DNA of 64,000 bases. It comes from Cryobacterium gelidum (lineage in GTDB: Bacteria; Actinomycetota; Actinomycetes; Actinomycetales; Microbacteriaceae). Position 1 is the first letter of the stretch. The number at the start of each line of letters is the position of its first letter. Both the position numbers and the translations under genes were made by a program. The stretch covers positions 515,528-579,527 of the forward strand of contig NZ_SOHL01000003.1 of assembly GCF_004403985.1 (NCBI RefSeq). Direction: 5' to 3'. Shown here in pieces: positions 16,876-26,214 of the stretch. The notes below the pieces were generated by a model. It made no database searches. It was given only the letters and a program-made list of their open reading frames with translations, and was not told where the DNA came from.

Positions 16876-19515
16876 GTGGGCACCGACGCACCGCGCAGCA
16901 AGGGGCACCGCCGTGTTCGGCGATTGGTGGTAGCGCTCGGGGTCGTAGCCACCCTGGTCTTGGTCACTGCAGGGTTCGGCGTGTGGACGGTGACCAGGTC
17001 ATTTCCGGCCCTGGCCGGCAGCGTCGACATCACGGGATTGTCGAGCGCGGTGACCGTGACGCGCGACGACGCCGGAATTCCCCAGATCACGGCGCAGACC
17101 GCGGCCGACCTGTTTCTCGCCGAGGGCTACGTGCATGCGCAGGACCGCTTCTGGGAGATGGACTTTCGCCGGCACGTTACGAGCGGACGTCTGTCGGAAC
17201 TGTTCGGAGAAAGCCAGGTCGGCACCGACACGTTCGTGCGCACCCTCGGCTGGCGAGCCGTCGCCGAGCAGGAAGTGGCCCTGCTTGACCCGGTGACCCT
17301 GAGCTACTACCAGTCCTACGCCGACGGCGTGAACGCCTACCTCGACACCCATCAGGGCGCCGACCTGTCACTCGAGTACGCCGTTCTGGGCCTGCAGAAC
17401 CCCGGATATGAGGTCGAACCATGGACCCCGGCCGACTCGGTAGCATGGTTGAAGGCCATGGCCTGGGACCTGCGTTCCAACCTCGACGACGAGATCGACC
17501 GGGCTCTGCTGTCGACGACGCTCACCCCCGCCGAGGTGAGTGAGCTGCATCCCGATTATCCGGCCGGCCAGCACCCCACCATCACCGGCAGCCAGGCCGT
17601 CACGGTGCCATCGGCCGGGGCGTCGGAAGCGGTCGACCCAAGCGCTGAATCAACGGATGTCCCCGCCGCGCTCGCACCAGCTTCGGTCGACTCCTACGCC
17701 GAGGCTCTCACTGAACTGCGCGCCCATCTCGGGTCGGTGCCCGAACTTCTCGGGCCGGCCGGCGGCGAGATCGGCTCCAATTCCTGGGTGGTCTCCGGCG
17801 CTCTGACCGACACCGGCATGCCCCTGCTGGCCAACGACCCGCACCTCGGACCGGCGCTGCCCTCGGTCTGGTACCAGGTCGGGCTGCGCTGTCAATCGAT
17901 CACCACTGACTGCCCGTTCGACGTGGCCGGGTACAGCTTCTCGGGCATGCCCGGTGTGATCATCGGACACAATGAGCGCATCGCCTGGGGCTTCACCAAC
18001 CTCGGCCCCGACGTCGCCGACCTGTATATCGAGAAGATTTCCGGCGACAGCTACGAATTCGACGGCGTGAAGAAACCGTTGCTGCTGCGAGACGAGAAGA
18101 TCTCCGTCGCCGGCGGCGACGATGTGAAAATTGAGATTCGTTCGACCGAGCACGGTCCGCTCTTGAGCGGCTTCGAGGGCACCGCGTACCCGAAAATCGC
18201 CAGTGACTTTCCCGAAGCCGCTGGGCTGCCAGCTCCCGCGCCGGTCGCCGAGGCCGGCGCTGATTCGACCGGAGCAGATACAACCACATATGAGCTGTCA
18301 CTGCAGTGGACAGCGCTGACTCCGGGACGAACGGCATCCGCCATCTTCGCCCTCAACCAGGCGACCGACTGGACCAGTTTTCGCGCCGCGGCCTCCCTGT
18401 TCGAGGTGCCGGCGCAGAACCTGACCTATGCCGACGTCGACGGCAATATCGGCTACCAGGCGCCCGGGCTTATTCCCATTCGGGCCAGCGGCAACGGCAC
18501 CCTGCCGGTGCCGGGCTGGACCAGCCAGTACGCCTGGACCGGATTTATTCCGTCCGACGCCCTGCCGAGCACGTTCAATCCGCCGAGCGGATACATCGTC
18601 ACGGCCAATAACGCCGCCACCGACCCGAGCTACCCCTATTTATTGACCGCCGATTGGGATCTGGGCTACCGGGCCAACCAAATCACGGCTCGATTGCAAG
18701 AACTCATCGCCGCGAAAACCCCGCTGACGGGCCGGTTGATGAGTGAGATTCAAGCTGACAACTACAGTGCCCTGGCCGCAGCTCTCGTTCCTGCCCTGCA
18801 ACAGGTGCGGCTCACCGGCGACGCCGCCGAGGCGCAGAAGCTTCTCGACGGGTGGGATTACCAGGTCGACGCCGACAGTGCGGCGGCCGCCTACTTCAAC
18901 GTGATCTGGCGCACGCTGCTGCAAGACATGTTCACCGGCAAGATCGATGAAGAAGCCGCTCTCACCGGCGGTGACCGGGCGTTCGCCGTCGTCACGCGCC
19001 TTCTCGATCAACCAGCCTCCCCCTGGTGGTCGAACCGCGCCAACGGCACCGTCGGCCAGGAGAGCATGCTGCGGCGGGTGATGACGGATGCCGCAGCTGA
19101 AGCTGCCGACCTGATGGGCTCGAACCCGGCCGCCTGGCAGTGGGGCAGCATCCACACGCTCGAGCTCAAGAACGCCAGTTTCGGCGAATCGGGGATCACA
19201 CCGTTGGAGTGGCTGTTCAACCGTGGGCCGTACGAGCTCGCTGGCGGTTCCGCTGTCGTGAACGCGGTCGGCTGGGATGCCGCCCAGGGCTACGAGGTGG
19301 ACTGGGTGCCATCGATGCGACAGGTGATCAGCCTTGAAAACTTCGACGATTCCACTTGGATCAACCTCACCGGGGCATCCGGTCACGCCTTTCACACCAA
19401 CTACACCGACCAGGCACCGCTCTGGCGTGATCACGAGACCCGCCCGTGGCTGTTCACCCCGGCCGCCATCAACAACGACGCGAGCAACACCCTGACCCTC
19501 CAACCGGCCTTGTAG
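16876..19515 (+). CDS. penicillin acylase family hydrolase (secreted or membrane-anchored)
   Basis: An 879-residue Ntn-hydrolase precursor with a GTG start and an upstream GAGGGAG. The N-terminus has a basic stretch then one hydrophobic segment (about residues 17-37) that exports or anchors it. The A-chain region contains GIPQITAQTAADLFLAEGYVHAQDRFW-like sequence, typical of the family. The autocatalytic site is GSNSWVVSG, with the nucleophile Ser at residue 301 that becomes the new N-terminus. Substrate unknown: beta-lactams, acyl-homoserine lactones or acyl-peptides are possible. It stands alone, with no operon partner in the same strand nearby. Confidence 0.9.
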   Translation: MGTDAPRSKGHRRVRRLVVALGVVATLVLVTAGFGVWTVTRSFPALAGSVDITGLSSAVTVTRDDAGIPQITAQTAADLFLAEGYVHAQDRFWEMDFRRHVTSGRLSELFGESQVGTDTFVRTLGWRAVAEQEVALLDPVTLSYYQSYADGVNAYLDTHQGADLSLEYAVLGLQNPGYEVEPWTPADSVAWLKAMAWDLRSNLDDEIDRALLSTTLTPAEVSELHPDYPAGQHPTITGSQAVTVPSAGASEAVDPSAESTDVPAALAPASVDSYAEALTELRAHLGSVPELLGPAGGEIGSNSWVVSGALTDTGMPLLANDPHLGPALPSVWYQVGLRCQSITTDCPFDVAGYSFSGMPGVIIGHNERIAWGFTNLGPDVADLYIEKISGDSYEFDGVKKPLLLRDEKISVAGGDDVKIEIRSTEHGPLLSGFEGTAYPKIASDFPEAAGLPAPAPVAEAGADSTGADTTTYELSLQWTALTPGRTASAIFALNQATDWTSFRAAASLFEVPAQNLTYADVDGNIGYQAPGLIPIRASGNGTLPVPGWTSQYAWTGFIPSDALPSTFNPPSGYIVTANNAATDPSYPYLLTADWDLGYRANQITARLQELIAAKTPLTGRLMSEIQADNYSALAAALVPALQQVRLTGDAAEAQKLLDGWDYQVDADSAAAAYFNVIWRTLLQDMFTGKIDEEAALTGGDRAFAVVTRLLDQPASPWWSNRANGTVGQESMLRRVMTDAAAEAADLMGSNPAAWQWGSIHTLELKNASFGESGITPLEWLFNRGPYELAGGSAVVNAVGWDAAQGYEVDWVPSMRQVISLENFDDSTWINLTGASGHAFHTNYTDQAPLWRDHETRPWLFTPAAINNDASNTLTLQPAL

Positions 19516-19644
19516 GCAGCCAGGAATCGAGACAGAGCATTGCGCGGCCCCAAGTACTGCGCGTGGTCGTCGTCGATCGCGTGACCCGGTCTCGGGTAGT
19601 GTCCAGATCGCCGGTCGAGCCCATCGAGACCGCCAGTGCGTGAC

Positions 19645-21225
19645 TCACGGTTGTCGGCGGTGCCAGCCAGCCCCGGGCAGGTCCACCGACGCCAGGTCGA
19701 GTTGGAGCGTTGCTCCCGGCGGTGCGTCAAGCCGGAACGGCTCGTGCATGAGCGGGTTCTTGCTGGAGAGTGCGATCAATGTTTGGTCGGGGTCGATCTC
19801 AACCGGGGGTTGTAACCAATACAGGCCGTCTCTGAGAAGGATCTTCCAGTGTCGGTTATGGAGCAATAAATGGTGCGGAGCGCAGAGCAGCATCGCCTGG
19901 TCGATGTTGGACAGTCCCTGATCGGCTTGCCAATTCTCGATGTGGTGAGCCTCAGTCCACGACGGGGGTTGTTCGCAGCCGGGCCAGCGGCATCCGCCGT
20001 CGCGCACCGCGAGGCCCTGGCGTTGGTCGGCGGTGAAGAGGCGCTGGTCGCGGCCTACGTTGAGTGGCTGCCCCGCTTGGTCGAACAGGATTCCGAGGTA
20101 GCCCGTGTCACACAGGTGCCGGGAGATCGTCTCCCCCGACACCGGCGCCGGATTTCCCTCGAGATAGCCGAAGGACGCGGTGGGTGCAGGAAGGGTGGCC
20201 GGGGCAGTGGCGGGGCGGTCGCGTTCGGTGACGATGACGCGAACGACCGGGCGGCGTCCACCAAAGAGGGTGTTCGGGTCGGCGTCGGCGCCGAGCTTGA
20301 GCAGCTGAGTGAAGGAGTCCGCGGCGATCTGATCTACGGTGCGCGGGTCGTCCTTCACGCTCTGCGCCCACACGGCCCGTTCCGGGTCGACGAACCGCAC
20401 GCCGCCGCGCCGCGGGCTGGTCAGCGCGTCGTACGTGGCCAACCACGTCTCGCCCTGCTCCGGCGGCAGCAGCGCGTGCAGGGTCACCATGCCGTCGGCA
20501 CGCCGCCACAGCGACCAGGTCGTGTCATCGCGGGCCTGCTTCTCTCGCGCCAGAATGCCTGCGGCATCAAGGTCGTCACGTACCCGCCGCGCCCGCTTGA
20601 AGGCTTGCTCGGTATTCATCCCCGCCGCCGCCGCCACCACCAACACCCGCAGCGCCGCCGCAAGTTTCTCGGCCGTCACCGCCTGATCCAGCGTGCCCAA
20701 ACCTCGAAGCAGCGCATCTCCGACGCCGGGCGAGAAGGTGCCGGCGGCGATCGCGTGCACAATTGGCGCCTGCCACGGCACCACCACCGGTGCCAGCGGC
20801 GGTGGCACCGGCGGTGCCAACGGGATTCCAGGCACCGAACTGGTTACCGGGACCGCTGGCATTGCCGGGCGGGGCTCGGCAGCTTGGCGTTCAGCGGTTT
20901 CGGTGTCACGCATCAGTACCCCGACGGTCAGCAGCCGGCCAGCCTCGATACGGCTGAGACCAGTAGCGTGCTGCACCATCAGGGTGGGGGTGCCAAACCC
21001 GTGCCGCGCCGCCATCCCCGACTGGCCCAGCTGCGGCCGAGACCGCTCTGCGATCGTGCCCGCCAGCAACGCCGCCGCCGTGCTGCTCAACCGCAGCAGG
21101 TCTGCGATCGGACCACGCGCCGCAAGCACCTCCGCATCGGACAAGCCAGCGAACTCGGCACTGGATCCACCCAACGCGGCGACAGCGGTCGCCGCCCGGG
21201 TAAGTTCCACTGCCACGTTGCTCAT
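19645..21225 (-). CDS. DUF222/HNH endonuclease family protein
   Basis: A 526-residue protein: an N-terminal DUF222 domain and a C-terminal HNH nuclease motif CRWPGCEQPPSWTEAHHIENW followed by LLCAPHHLLLHNRHWKI. Such proteins are present in many copies in Microbacteriaceae and are thought to be selfish or mobile-like nucleases. A Pro/Val/Ala-rich insertion (about residues 115-160, PVTSSVPGIPLAPPVPPPLAP) interrupts DUF222. In-frame and apparently complete. It is convergent with the penicillin acylase gene. Confidence 0.88.
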   Translation of the reverse strand: MSNVAVELTRAATAVAALGGSSAEFAGLSDAEVLAARGPIADLLRLSSTAAALLAGTIAERSRPQLGQSGMAARHGFGTPTLMVQHATGLSRIEAGRLLTVGVLMRDTETAERQAAEPRPAMPAVPVTSSVPGIPLAPPVPPPLAPVVVPWQAPIVHAIAAGTFSPGVGDALLRGLGTLDQAVTAEKLAAALRVLVVAAAAGMNTEQAFKRARRVRDDLDAAGILAREKQARDDTTWSLWRRADGMVTLHALLPPEQGETWLATYDALTSPRRGGVRFVDPERAVWAQSVKDDPRTVDQIAADSFTQLLKLGADADPNTLFGGRRPVVRVIVTERDRPATAPATLPAPTASFGYLEGNPAPVSGETISRHLCDTGYLGILFDQAGQPLNVGRDQRLFTADQRQGLAVRDGGCRWPGCEQPPSWTEAHHIENWQADQGLSNIDQAMLLCAPHHLLLHNRHWKILLRDGLYWLQPPVEIDPDQTLIALSSKNPLMHEPFRLDAPPGATLQLDLASVDLPGAGWHRRQP

Positions 21226-21554
21226 GATTCAACCCAACACCCGACCACCGACATTCCCGAGGAAAAATCACGGTTACAAGCACTAAATCGAGCAAATGAG
21301 CCAAAAGAATACCCAAAAAAATGTTTTTGTCGTCTTTCCTGGACGACCATTCCACGCCTGCCATGCATCGACGCCAGTGCGGCAGCCACCACGACCCTCA
21401 GGGCGGTGCTGGCCGCGAGGCGTTTGGCCCTCAGCCCGGGGCGTCAACACAGCGGTGTATCGAGACCTGTCGGCCTCATAGCGTGGTTCAAGCCCGGACA
21501 CCAGCCTGTGGATAGATCCGACGGTGTTGTACCAATCCGGTCTATGGTGACCGC
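21226..21554. other. gene-free stretch of 329 bp
   Basis: Between the start of the DUF222/HNH gene and the start of the lipoprotein gene. It contains the promoters of both divergent genes and an A/T-rich patch at about 21309-21340 (CCCAAAAAAATGTTTTTG). I see no credible gene; short frames here have no recognisable product. Confidence 0.6.
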
Positions 21555-22163
21555 ATGCAAAATCCACCGCTACGCCGCCCCGCGCACGGAGTCGTGCGCA
21601 CTGCTGCAGCGCTGTTCTTCGCCGTCGGCACACTGAGTGGATGCGTGGCCGCTCCCGCCCCGAGCAACACGGCAGAGCCGGTCGCGGTGGCAACGGCCGC
21701 GCCGACCGAGGCTCCCCCGGTCTTCGCCTCGAACGACGAGGCGCTGGCCGCCGCCAAGTCCGCGTACGCAAACTACCTCACAGCGGGTGACGCCGCCGGT
21801 GCTATCGGATCTGATTCATGGAATAACTATCTGTCGCTGACGACCAGCTCTGAAACGGTCGGGGTCGTTAAAGCGCGAGAAAAGATGAAGGAAAACGGCT
21901 GGTCGTTCACAGGCACAACCACATTTGACTCGATGGTCATCCAATCTTCCAACGCTCTGCCCGACGGTTCTTGGGAAATTCGCGCCTATCTCTGCCTCGA
22001 CCTCAGCGGTAGCGGGATGGTTGACACCTCCGGGGCATCGCAAACTAAACCGGATCGTCAATTGCGATCCCCGATGGTCGTCGTCTTTGTCGCCCCAAAG
22101 GAAAAATCACACCAACTCTTGATTTCGGAGTCGCCAATATGGTCCGGTTCGAACTTCTGCTGA
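21555..22163 (+). CDS. secreted lipoprotein, unknown function
   Basis: A 202-residue protein with a basic start, a hydrophobic core and a lipobox LSGC at residues 28-31, so it should be diacylated and anchored outside the membrane. A Pro/Ala/Thr-rich linker follows (EPVAVATAAPTEAPP), then a globular domain of about 140 residues with SAYANYLTAGDA. I do not recognise the fold. Overlap of 25 bp with the following PKD gene indicates coupled translation, so the two products likely act together at the cell surface. Confidence 0.8.
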   Translation: MQNPPLRRPAHGVVRTAAALFFAVGTLSGCVAAPAPSNTAEPVAVATAAPTEAPPVFASNDEALAAAKSAYANYLTAGDAAGAIGSDSWNNYLSLTTSSETVGVVKAREKMKENGWSFTGTTTFDSMVIQSSNALPDGSWEIRAYLCLDLSGSGMVDTSGASQTKPDRQLRSPMVVVFVAPKEKSHQLLISESPIWSGSNFC

Positions 22164-23020
22164 TCGTCGGTGCAATCATGACCCTCACGATGAGTTTCAA
22201 TCCTGTTTTAGCGTCTAACGCGGCCGGGGAAATTTGCACTCCCGATGAGCGACGCATGGGAACCTGCCCCGAAAGTCCGGATACAGGCGGGGTGACTAAC
22301 GGCGGAGGCGTCGATCTGACGGCGGATACAACTACCAGATCCGGCGGAAAGGGTGACTCGAACCGGGCCCAACGCGGGCGCAGCGGGTCGGGCACGTCCA
22401 CAGCACCCAAGGAGTGCGCGCACGGCGACCCGGCGAAACCTGGTGTCACCACAATCCCCTGCGGCAACGGCTCATTCCTACCGCTGGCCCGGAACGGCGT
22501 AGCCGCAGCGCCCTGCGCCGAGTGCTCCCCCGCCACGATCGTGCGCGTCTCCGACCTGCAGAATTTTCCGGCGTACGCCGCGCCCGCGGGCATGGAGCCT
22601 GGCGGCTGGGCGATCGTCGGGTTGGCCGCGAACTTCTGGGCCACGGCATCCGCTCAAATAAGTCAAGGACTTCTGCTCGGCGAATCGGCCCAAGTCATGT
22701 TCACACCGATCGGCTACCGCTGGAACTACGGCGACGGCAGCACCTCAGCGTCCGCCGACGGCGGGGCGAGCTGGAAGGACCTCGGCCTCGCCGAATTCTC
22801 AGCGACCGACACCAGCCACGTCTACACAGCGAAGGGCACGTTCACGGTCGTGCTCACCGTCGATTACAGAGCCGATTACACCTTCGGCGACCAAGACTGG
22901 CGCCCCGTCGAAGGCATCGTCACCGTGCCGTCGACACCGTTCACGGTGGTCGCAGCGCGGGAATCCACCGTGCTCGTCGCCGAAGATTGCCGGGCTAATC
23001 CCCGGGGCCCCGGCTGCTGA
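22139..23020 (+). CDS. secreted PKD-domain protein
   Basis: A 293-residue protein with a signal peptide (about residues 1-25, MTLTMSFNPVLASNAAG) and a Cys-bearing linker (ICTPDERRMGTCPESP) rich in Gly, Ser and Thr. The C-terminal region holds a PKD-like motif: YRWNYGDGS, then TDTSHVYTAKGTFTVVLTVDY. PKD domains are beta-sandwich modules in extracellular proteins. GGAG lies 8 bp before the ATG. It overlaps the lipoprotein gene by 25 bp. Six cysteines in the mature part suggest disulfides. Confidence 0.82.
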   Translation: MVRFELLLIVGAIMTLTMSFNPVLASNAAGEICTPDERRMGTCPESPDTGGVTNGGGVDLTADTTTRSGGKGDSNRAQRGRSGSGTSTAPKECAHGDPAKPGVTTIPCGNGSFLPLARNGVAAAPCAECSPATIVRVSDLQNFPAYAAPAGMEPGGWAIVGLAANFWATASAQISQGLLLGESAQVMFTPIGYRWNYGDGSTSASADGGASWKDLGLAEFSATDTSHVYTAKGTFTVVLTVDYRADYTFGDQDWRPVEGIVTVPSTPFTVVAARESTVLVAEDCRANPRGPGC

Positions 23021-23173
23021 CGTCGTCAGCACTCCAACGCCGCGCCTGTTCATCCGGCTAAAGGTGACATCGCGCAGGTGCACGAGCGGCGAGACGCCAA
23101 CCCGGCCCATCATCGGCCAGAGCGACCGCTACCCTGCCATCCGCAGCGGCAGACTTTCGCCGACCGACTTCTT

Positions 23174-24499
23174 CTAGGGGCGCGGGTAGTCGCGGGCTTG
23201 AGAGCCCACATAGAGCTGCTGCGGGCGGCCGATCTTCGTGGCCGGATCCTCATTCATCTCACGCCAGTGCGCGACCCAGCCGGGCAAGCGGCCGATCGCG
23301 AAGAGCACTGTGAACATACGCGTTGGAAAGCCCATCGCCTTATAGATGACGCCGGTGTAGAAGTCGACGTTGGGATACAGGCGACGTTCCTTGAAGTAAT
23401 CGTCGTTGAGCGCGATGTGCTCGAGTTCCTGCGCGATGTCAAGCAGGTCGTCCTTGACGCCGAGGGCGGCGAGCACCTCGTGGGCGCTTTCCTTGACCAG
23501 CGTGGCGCGCGGGTCATAATTCTTGTACACCCGGTGGCCGAAGCCCATGAGCTTCACACCCTGCTCCTTGTTCTTGACACGTTCGACGTACTTTCCAACG
23601 CCCTGACCGGATGCCTGGATCTCGCCGAGCATCGACAGCACGGCCTCGTTGGCGCCGCCGTGCAGCGGCCCGAACAGGGCGTTGATGCCGGACGAGACCG
23701 ACGCAAACAGGTTGGCCTCGGTCGAGCCGACCAAACGCACGGTCGAGGTGGAGGCGTTCTGCTCGTGGTCCTCGTGCAGCATGAGCAGGCGCTCGAGCGC
23801 CTTGCTCACGACCGGGTTGATCTCGTAGGGCTCGGCCATGTTGCCGAAGTTGAGCTTGAGAAAGTTGTCGACGAAGCTCAGGGAGTTGTCGGGGTAGAGA
23901 AAAGCTTGGCCGATGCTCTTCTTGTGCGCGTAGGCGGCCATGACCGGCAGCTTGGCCAACAGGCGAATGGTCGAAATCTCGACCTGCTCCGGGTCTTTCG
24001 GGTCGAGCGAGTCCTGGTAGAACGTCGACAGGGCCGAGACGCCGGAGGCGAGCACGCTCATCGGGTGTGCCTTGTGCGGCAGGGAATCGAAGAAGCGGCG
24101 CATGTCTTCGTGCAACAGCGTGTGGTGGCGGATGCGATCGTCAAAGTTGGCGAGTTCGCTCGCGCTCGGCAGCTCACCGTAAATCAGCAGCCAAGCGGTC
24201 TCGAGAAAGTTCGAGTTCTGTGCGATCTGTTCGATCGGATATCCGCGGTAGCGCAGGATGCCAGCATCGCCGTCGATGTAGGTGATCGCGGAGCGGGTCG
24301 CCGCTGTGTTGACAAAACCGTAGTCCAGCGTGGTGAGGCCGGTCTTCTTAGTGAGGGTGGAGATGTCAATGCTCGACACGCCGTCCACGCTGGTCAGGAT
24401 CGGAAATTCTGCGCTCCCGCCGGGGAAGGTGAGGGTGACCTTGTTGGGGTCAGCGCTCATCGGTTCGCCGGGTGTTGTGTGCTGCGCGACGTCGGTCAC
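23174..24499 (-). CDS. gltA: citrate synthase (type II)
   Basis: A 441-residue protein with the catalytic triad region: His in GPLHGGANEAVL, His in MGFGHRVYKNYDPRA and Asp in NVDFYTGVIYKAMG. It condenses acetyl-CoA and oxaloacetate at the entry of the TCA cycle. GTG start preceded by GAGGAGG at a short distance; an inner ATG at MSADPNK is another possibility. It is convergent with the PKD gene; the 153-bp interval holds no gene and no clear terminator. Confidence 0.96.
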   Translation of the reverse strand: MTDVAQHTTPGEPMSADPNKVTLTFPGGSAEFPILTSVDGVSSIDISTLTKKTGLTTLDYGFVNTAATRSAITYIDGDAGILRYRGYPIEQIAQNSNFLETAWLLIYGELPSASELANFDDRIRHHTLLHEDMRRFFDSLPHKAHPMSVLASGVSALSTFYQDSLDPKDPEQVEISTIRLLAKLPVMAAYAHKKSIGQAFLYPDNSLSFVDNFLKLNFGNMAEPYEINPVVSKALERLLMLHEDHEQNASTSTVRLVGSTEANLFASVSSGINALFGPLHGGANEAVLSMLGEIQASGQGVGKYVERVKNKEQGVKLMGFGHRVYKNYDPRATLVKESAHEVLAALGVKDDLLDIAQELEHIALNDDYFKERRLYPNVDFYTGVIYKAMGFPTRMFTVLFAIGRLPGWVAHWREMNEDPATKIGRPQQLYVGSQARDYPRP

Positions 24500-24694
24500 G
24501 GAGCCTCCTCAGGTATCGCTGCCGGATGAAATGTGGCGACGCGTCACTGAGTTAGCCAGTGGTGAAACTGCTGTGGCCGACTCTGTCGCGATCACAGCCT
24601 AATCTGCCCGACCGCCTACTGTTGCATCAGCTAAGTCTTCGGGCGGTTCGTTGGTGATAGTCCACAATATCGAGCACCTACTCGGGGGGAGCCG

Positions 24695-25795
24695 TCAGGA
24701 ATGCAGACGTGCGGCGGCGGCGGCGATTCGCTCGTCGGTGGCGGTGAGCGAGAAGCGCACGTGCTCCGGGTAGACATCGCCGTAGAACGGACCGGGACCG
24801 GCCAGGATACCTCGGGCCGCCAGCCGCCCGATGGATTCCCACGCGGGTCGCCCCTCCGTCGCCCAGAGGTAGAGCCCGGCTTCGCTCCGATCTATATGAA
24901 AGCCGGCCTGTTCCAAAGCCGGCCGCAGGGTTTCTCGGCGGGCTCGGTAGTGCTCCTTCTGCAAGGCGACGTGCTGGTCGTCTCCGAGAGCGGCGATCAT
25001 GGCGGCTTGGAGCGGTGCCGGCAGCATGAGCCCGGCGTGCTTGCGCACGGTCAGTAGACGCTCGAGCACACCGCTGCACCCGGCGGCGAACGCCGCGCGG
25101 TAGCCGGCCATGTTGGACTGCTTGCTCAGCGAGTAGATCGCGACTACGTTGCGCCGATCTCCCTCGATCACCCGAGGATCGAGGATGCTCGGGATCGGCT
25201 CAGTGTTCCACGGGGCATCCCAGCCGAGTTCGGCATAACATTCGTCGCTGACGATGACGGCGTCGAGTTCTCGAGCACGGGCGACCGCAGCGCGGAGTGC
25301 CTCGACCGGCAGTACCCGACCGTCGGGGTTGCCCGGGCTGTTGAGCCAGATCAGCTTGGTTGATTCGGGCCACTCGGCCGGATCATCGGAGGCTACGGCC
25401 GTGGCTCCGGCGATGGCGGCGCCGATTGCGTAGGTCGGGTAGGCGGCCCGCGGATGCACGATCGTGTCACCCTCGCCGAGGCCGAGCATGAACGGCATGA
25501 GCGCGACGAGTTCCTTGGAACCGATCGTGGGCAACACGTTCTGCGGTTGCAGGCCGTCGACACCGCGGCGTCGGGCATACCACGCGATGATCGCCCGCTG
25601 CAATGCGGGAGTACCGACGGTCTGCGGGTAGGCGTGGGCATCCGTTGCCGAGCGCAGCGCCCGCTGCACTACGTCGGGCGTGGCATCGACGGGCGAACCG
25701 ATCGACAGATCGACGATTCCGTCGGCGTGCTGGCGTGCCTGGGTGGCAAAAGGGACCATCTGATCCCAGGGGTAATCCGGCAGCTGCTTCAGCAC
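24695..25795 (-). CDS. dapC: N-succinyldiaminopimelate aminotransferase
   Basis: A 366-residue fold-type I aminotransferase. The PLP lysine is in IYSLSKQSNMAGYR, with WLNSPGNPDGRV and VSDECYAELGW upstream. It makes N-succinyl-LL-diaminopimelate, the step between DapD and DapE. It begins 9 bp after the ferredoxin stop, an order (ferredoxin then dapC) kept in mycobacteria, which distinguishes it from other aminotransferases. Confidence 0.92.
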   Translation of the reverse strand: MLKQLPDYPWDQMVPFATQARQHADGIVDLSIGSPVDATPDVVQRALRSATDAHAYPQTVGTPALQRAIIAWYARRRGVDGLQPQNVLPTIGSKELVALMPFMLGLGEGDTIVHPRAAYPTYAIGAAIAGATAVASDDPAEWPESTKLIWLNSPGNPDGRVLPVEALRAAVARARELDAVIVSDECYAELGWDAPWNTEPIPSILDPRVIEGDRRNVVAIYSLSKQSNMAGYRAAFAAGCSGVLERLLTVRKHAGLMLPAPLQAAMIAALGDDQHVALQKEHYRARRETLRPALEQAGFHIDRSEAGLYLWATEGRPAWESIGRLAARGILAGPGPFYGDVYPEHVRFSLTATDERIAAAAARLHS

Positions 25796-25804
25796 GAAAA
25801 TTGC

Positions 25805-26128
25805 TTAGTGCTGAACCTGCGGCGGCAGCGCGGAGATGACGGGGTGGTCCTTGGCGAGCACGCCGACCTTGGCGGCTCCGCCCGGGGAGCCGATGTCGTC
25901 GAAGAATTCGACGTTGGCCTTGTAATAGTCGGCCCACTGTTCGGGCAGGTCGTCTTCGTAGTAGATGGCCTCGACCGGGCAGACCGGTTCGCAGGCTCCG
26001 CAGTCGACGCACTCGTCCGGATGGATATAGAGGGAGCGTTCACCCTCATAAATGCAGTCCACCGGGCATTCGTCGATGCAAGCACGATCTTTCACATCGA
26101 CGCAGGGCAGAGCGATCACATACGTCAC
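25805..26128 (-). CDS. fdxA: 7Fe ferredoxin
   Basis: A 107-residue ferredoxin with an N-terminal CIDECPVDC cluster and a second [12 protein letters not shown] motif, giving seven or eight cysteines for a [3Fe-4S] and a [4Fe-4S] centre. The C-terminal extension ([19 protein letters not shown]) is typical of actinobacterial FdxA. It is upstream of and 9 bp from dapC. A run of ten C residues at 26170-26179 lies about 40 bp upstream of the start. Confidence 0.95.
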   Translation of the reverse strand: MTYVIALPCVDVKDRACIDECPVDCIYEGERSLYIHPDECVDCGACEPVCPVEAIYYEDDLPEQWADYYKANVEFFDDIGSPGGAAKVGVLAKDHPVISALPPQVQH

Positions 26129-26169
26129 AGGCTGAGGATTCCCTTCGAGAGCGGACTCTTGATTCTACG

Positions 26170-26179
26170 CCCCCCCCCC
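26170..26179. repeat. 10-nt poly-C tract upstream of fdxA
   Basis: Ten consecutive C residues on the + strand (ten G on the fdxA strand) in the 86-bp gap between the fdxA start and the PIG-L-like gene stop. Homopolymers of this length are prone to slippage or base-calling error. Confidence 0.9.
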
Positions 26180-26214
26180 GGTCGACGCCCCTCTCCGTGT
26201 GAGAAAGTGCTCGG

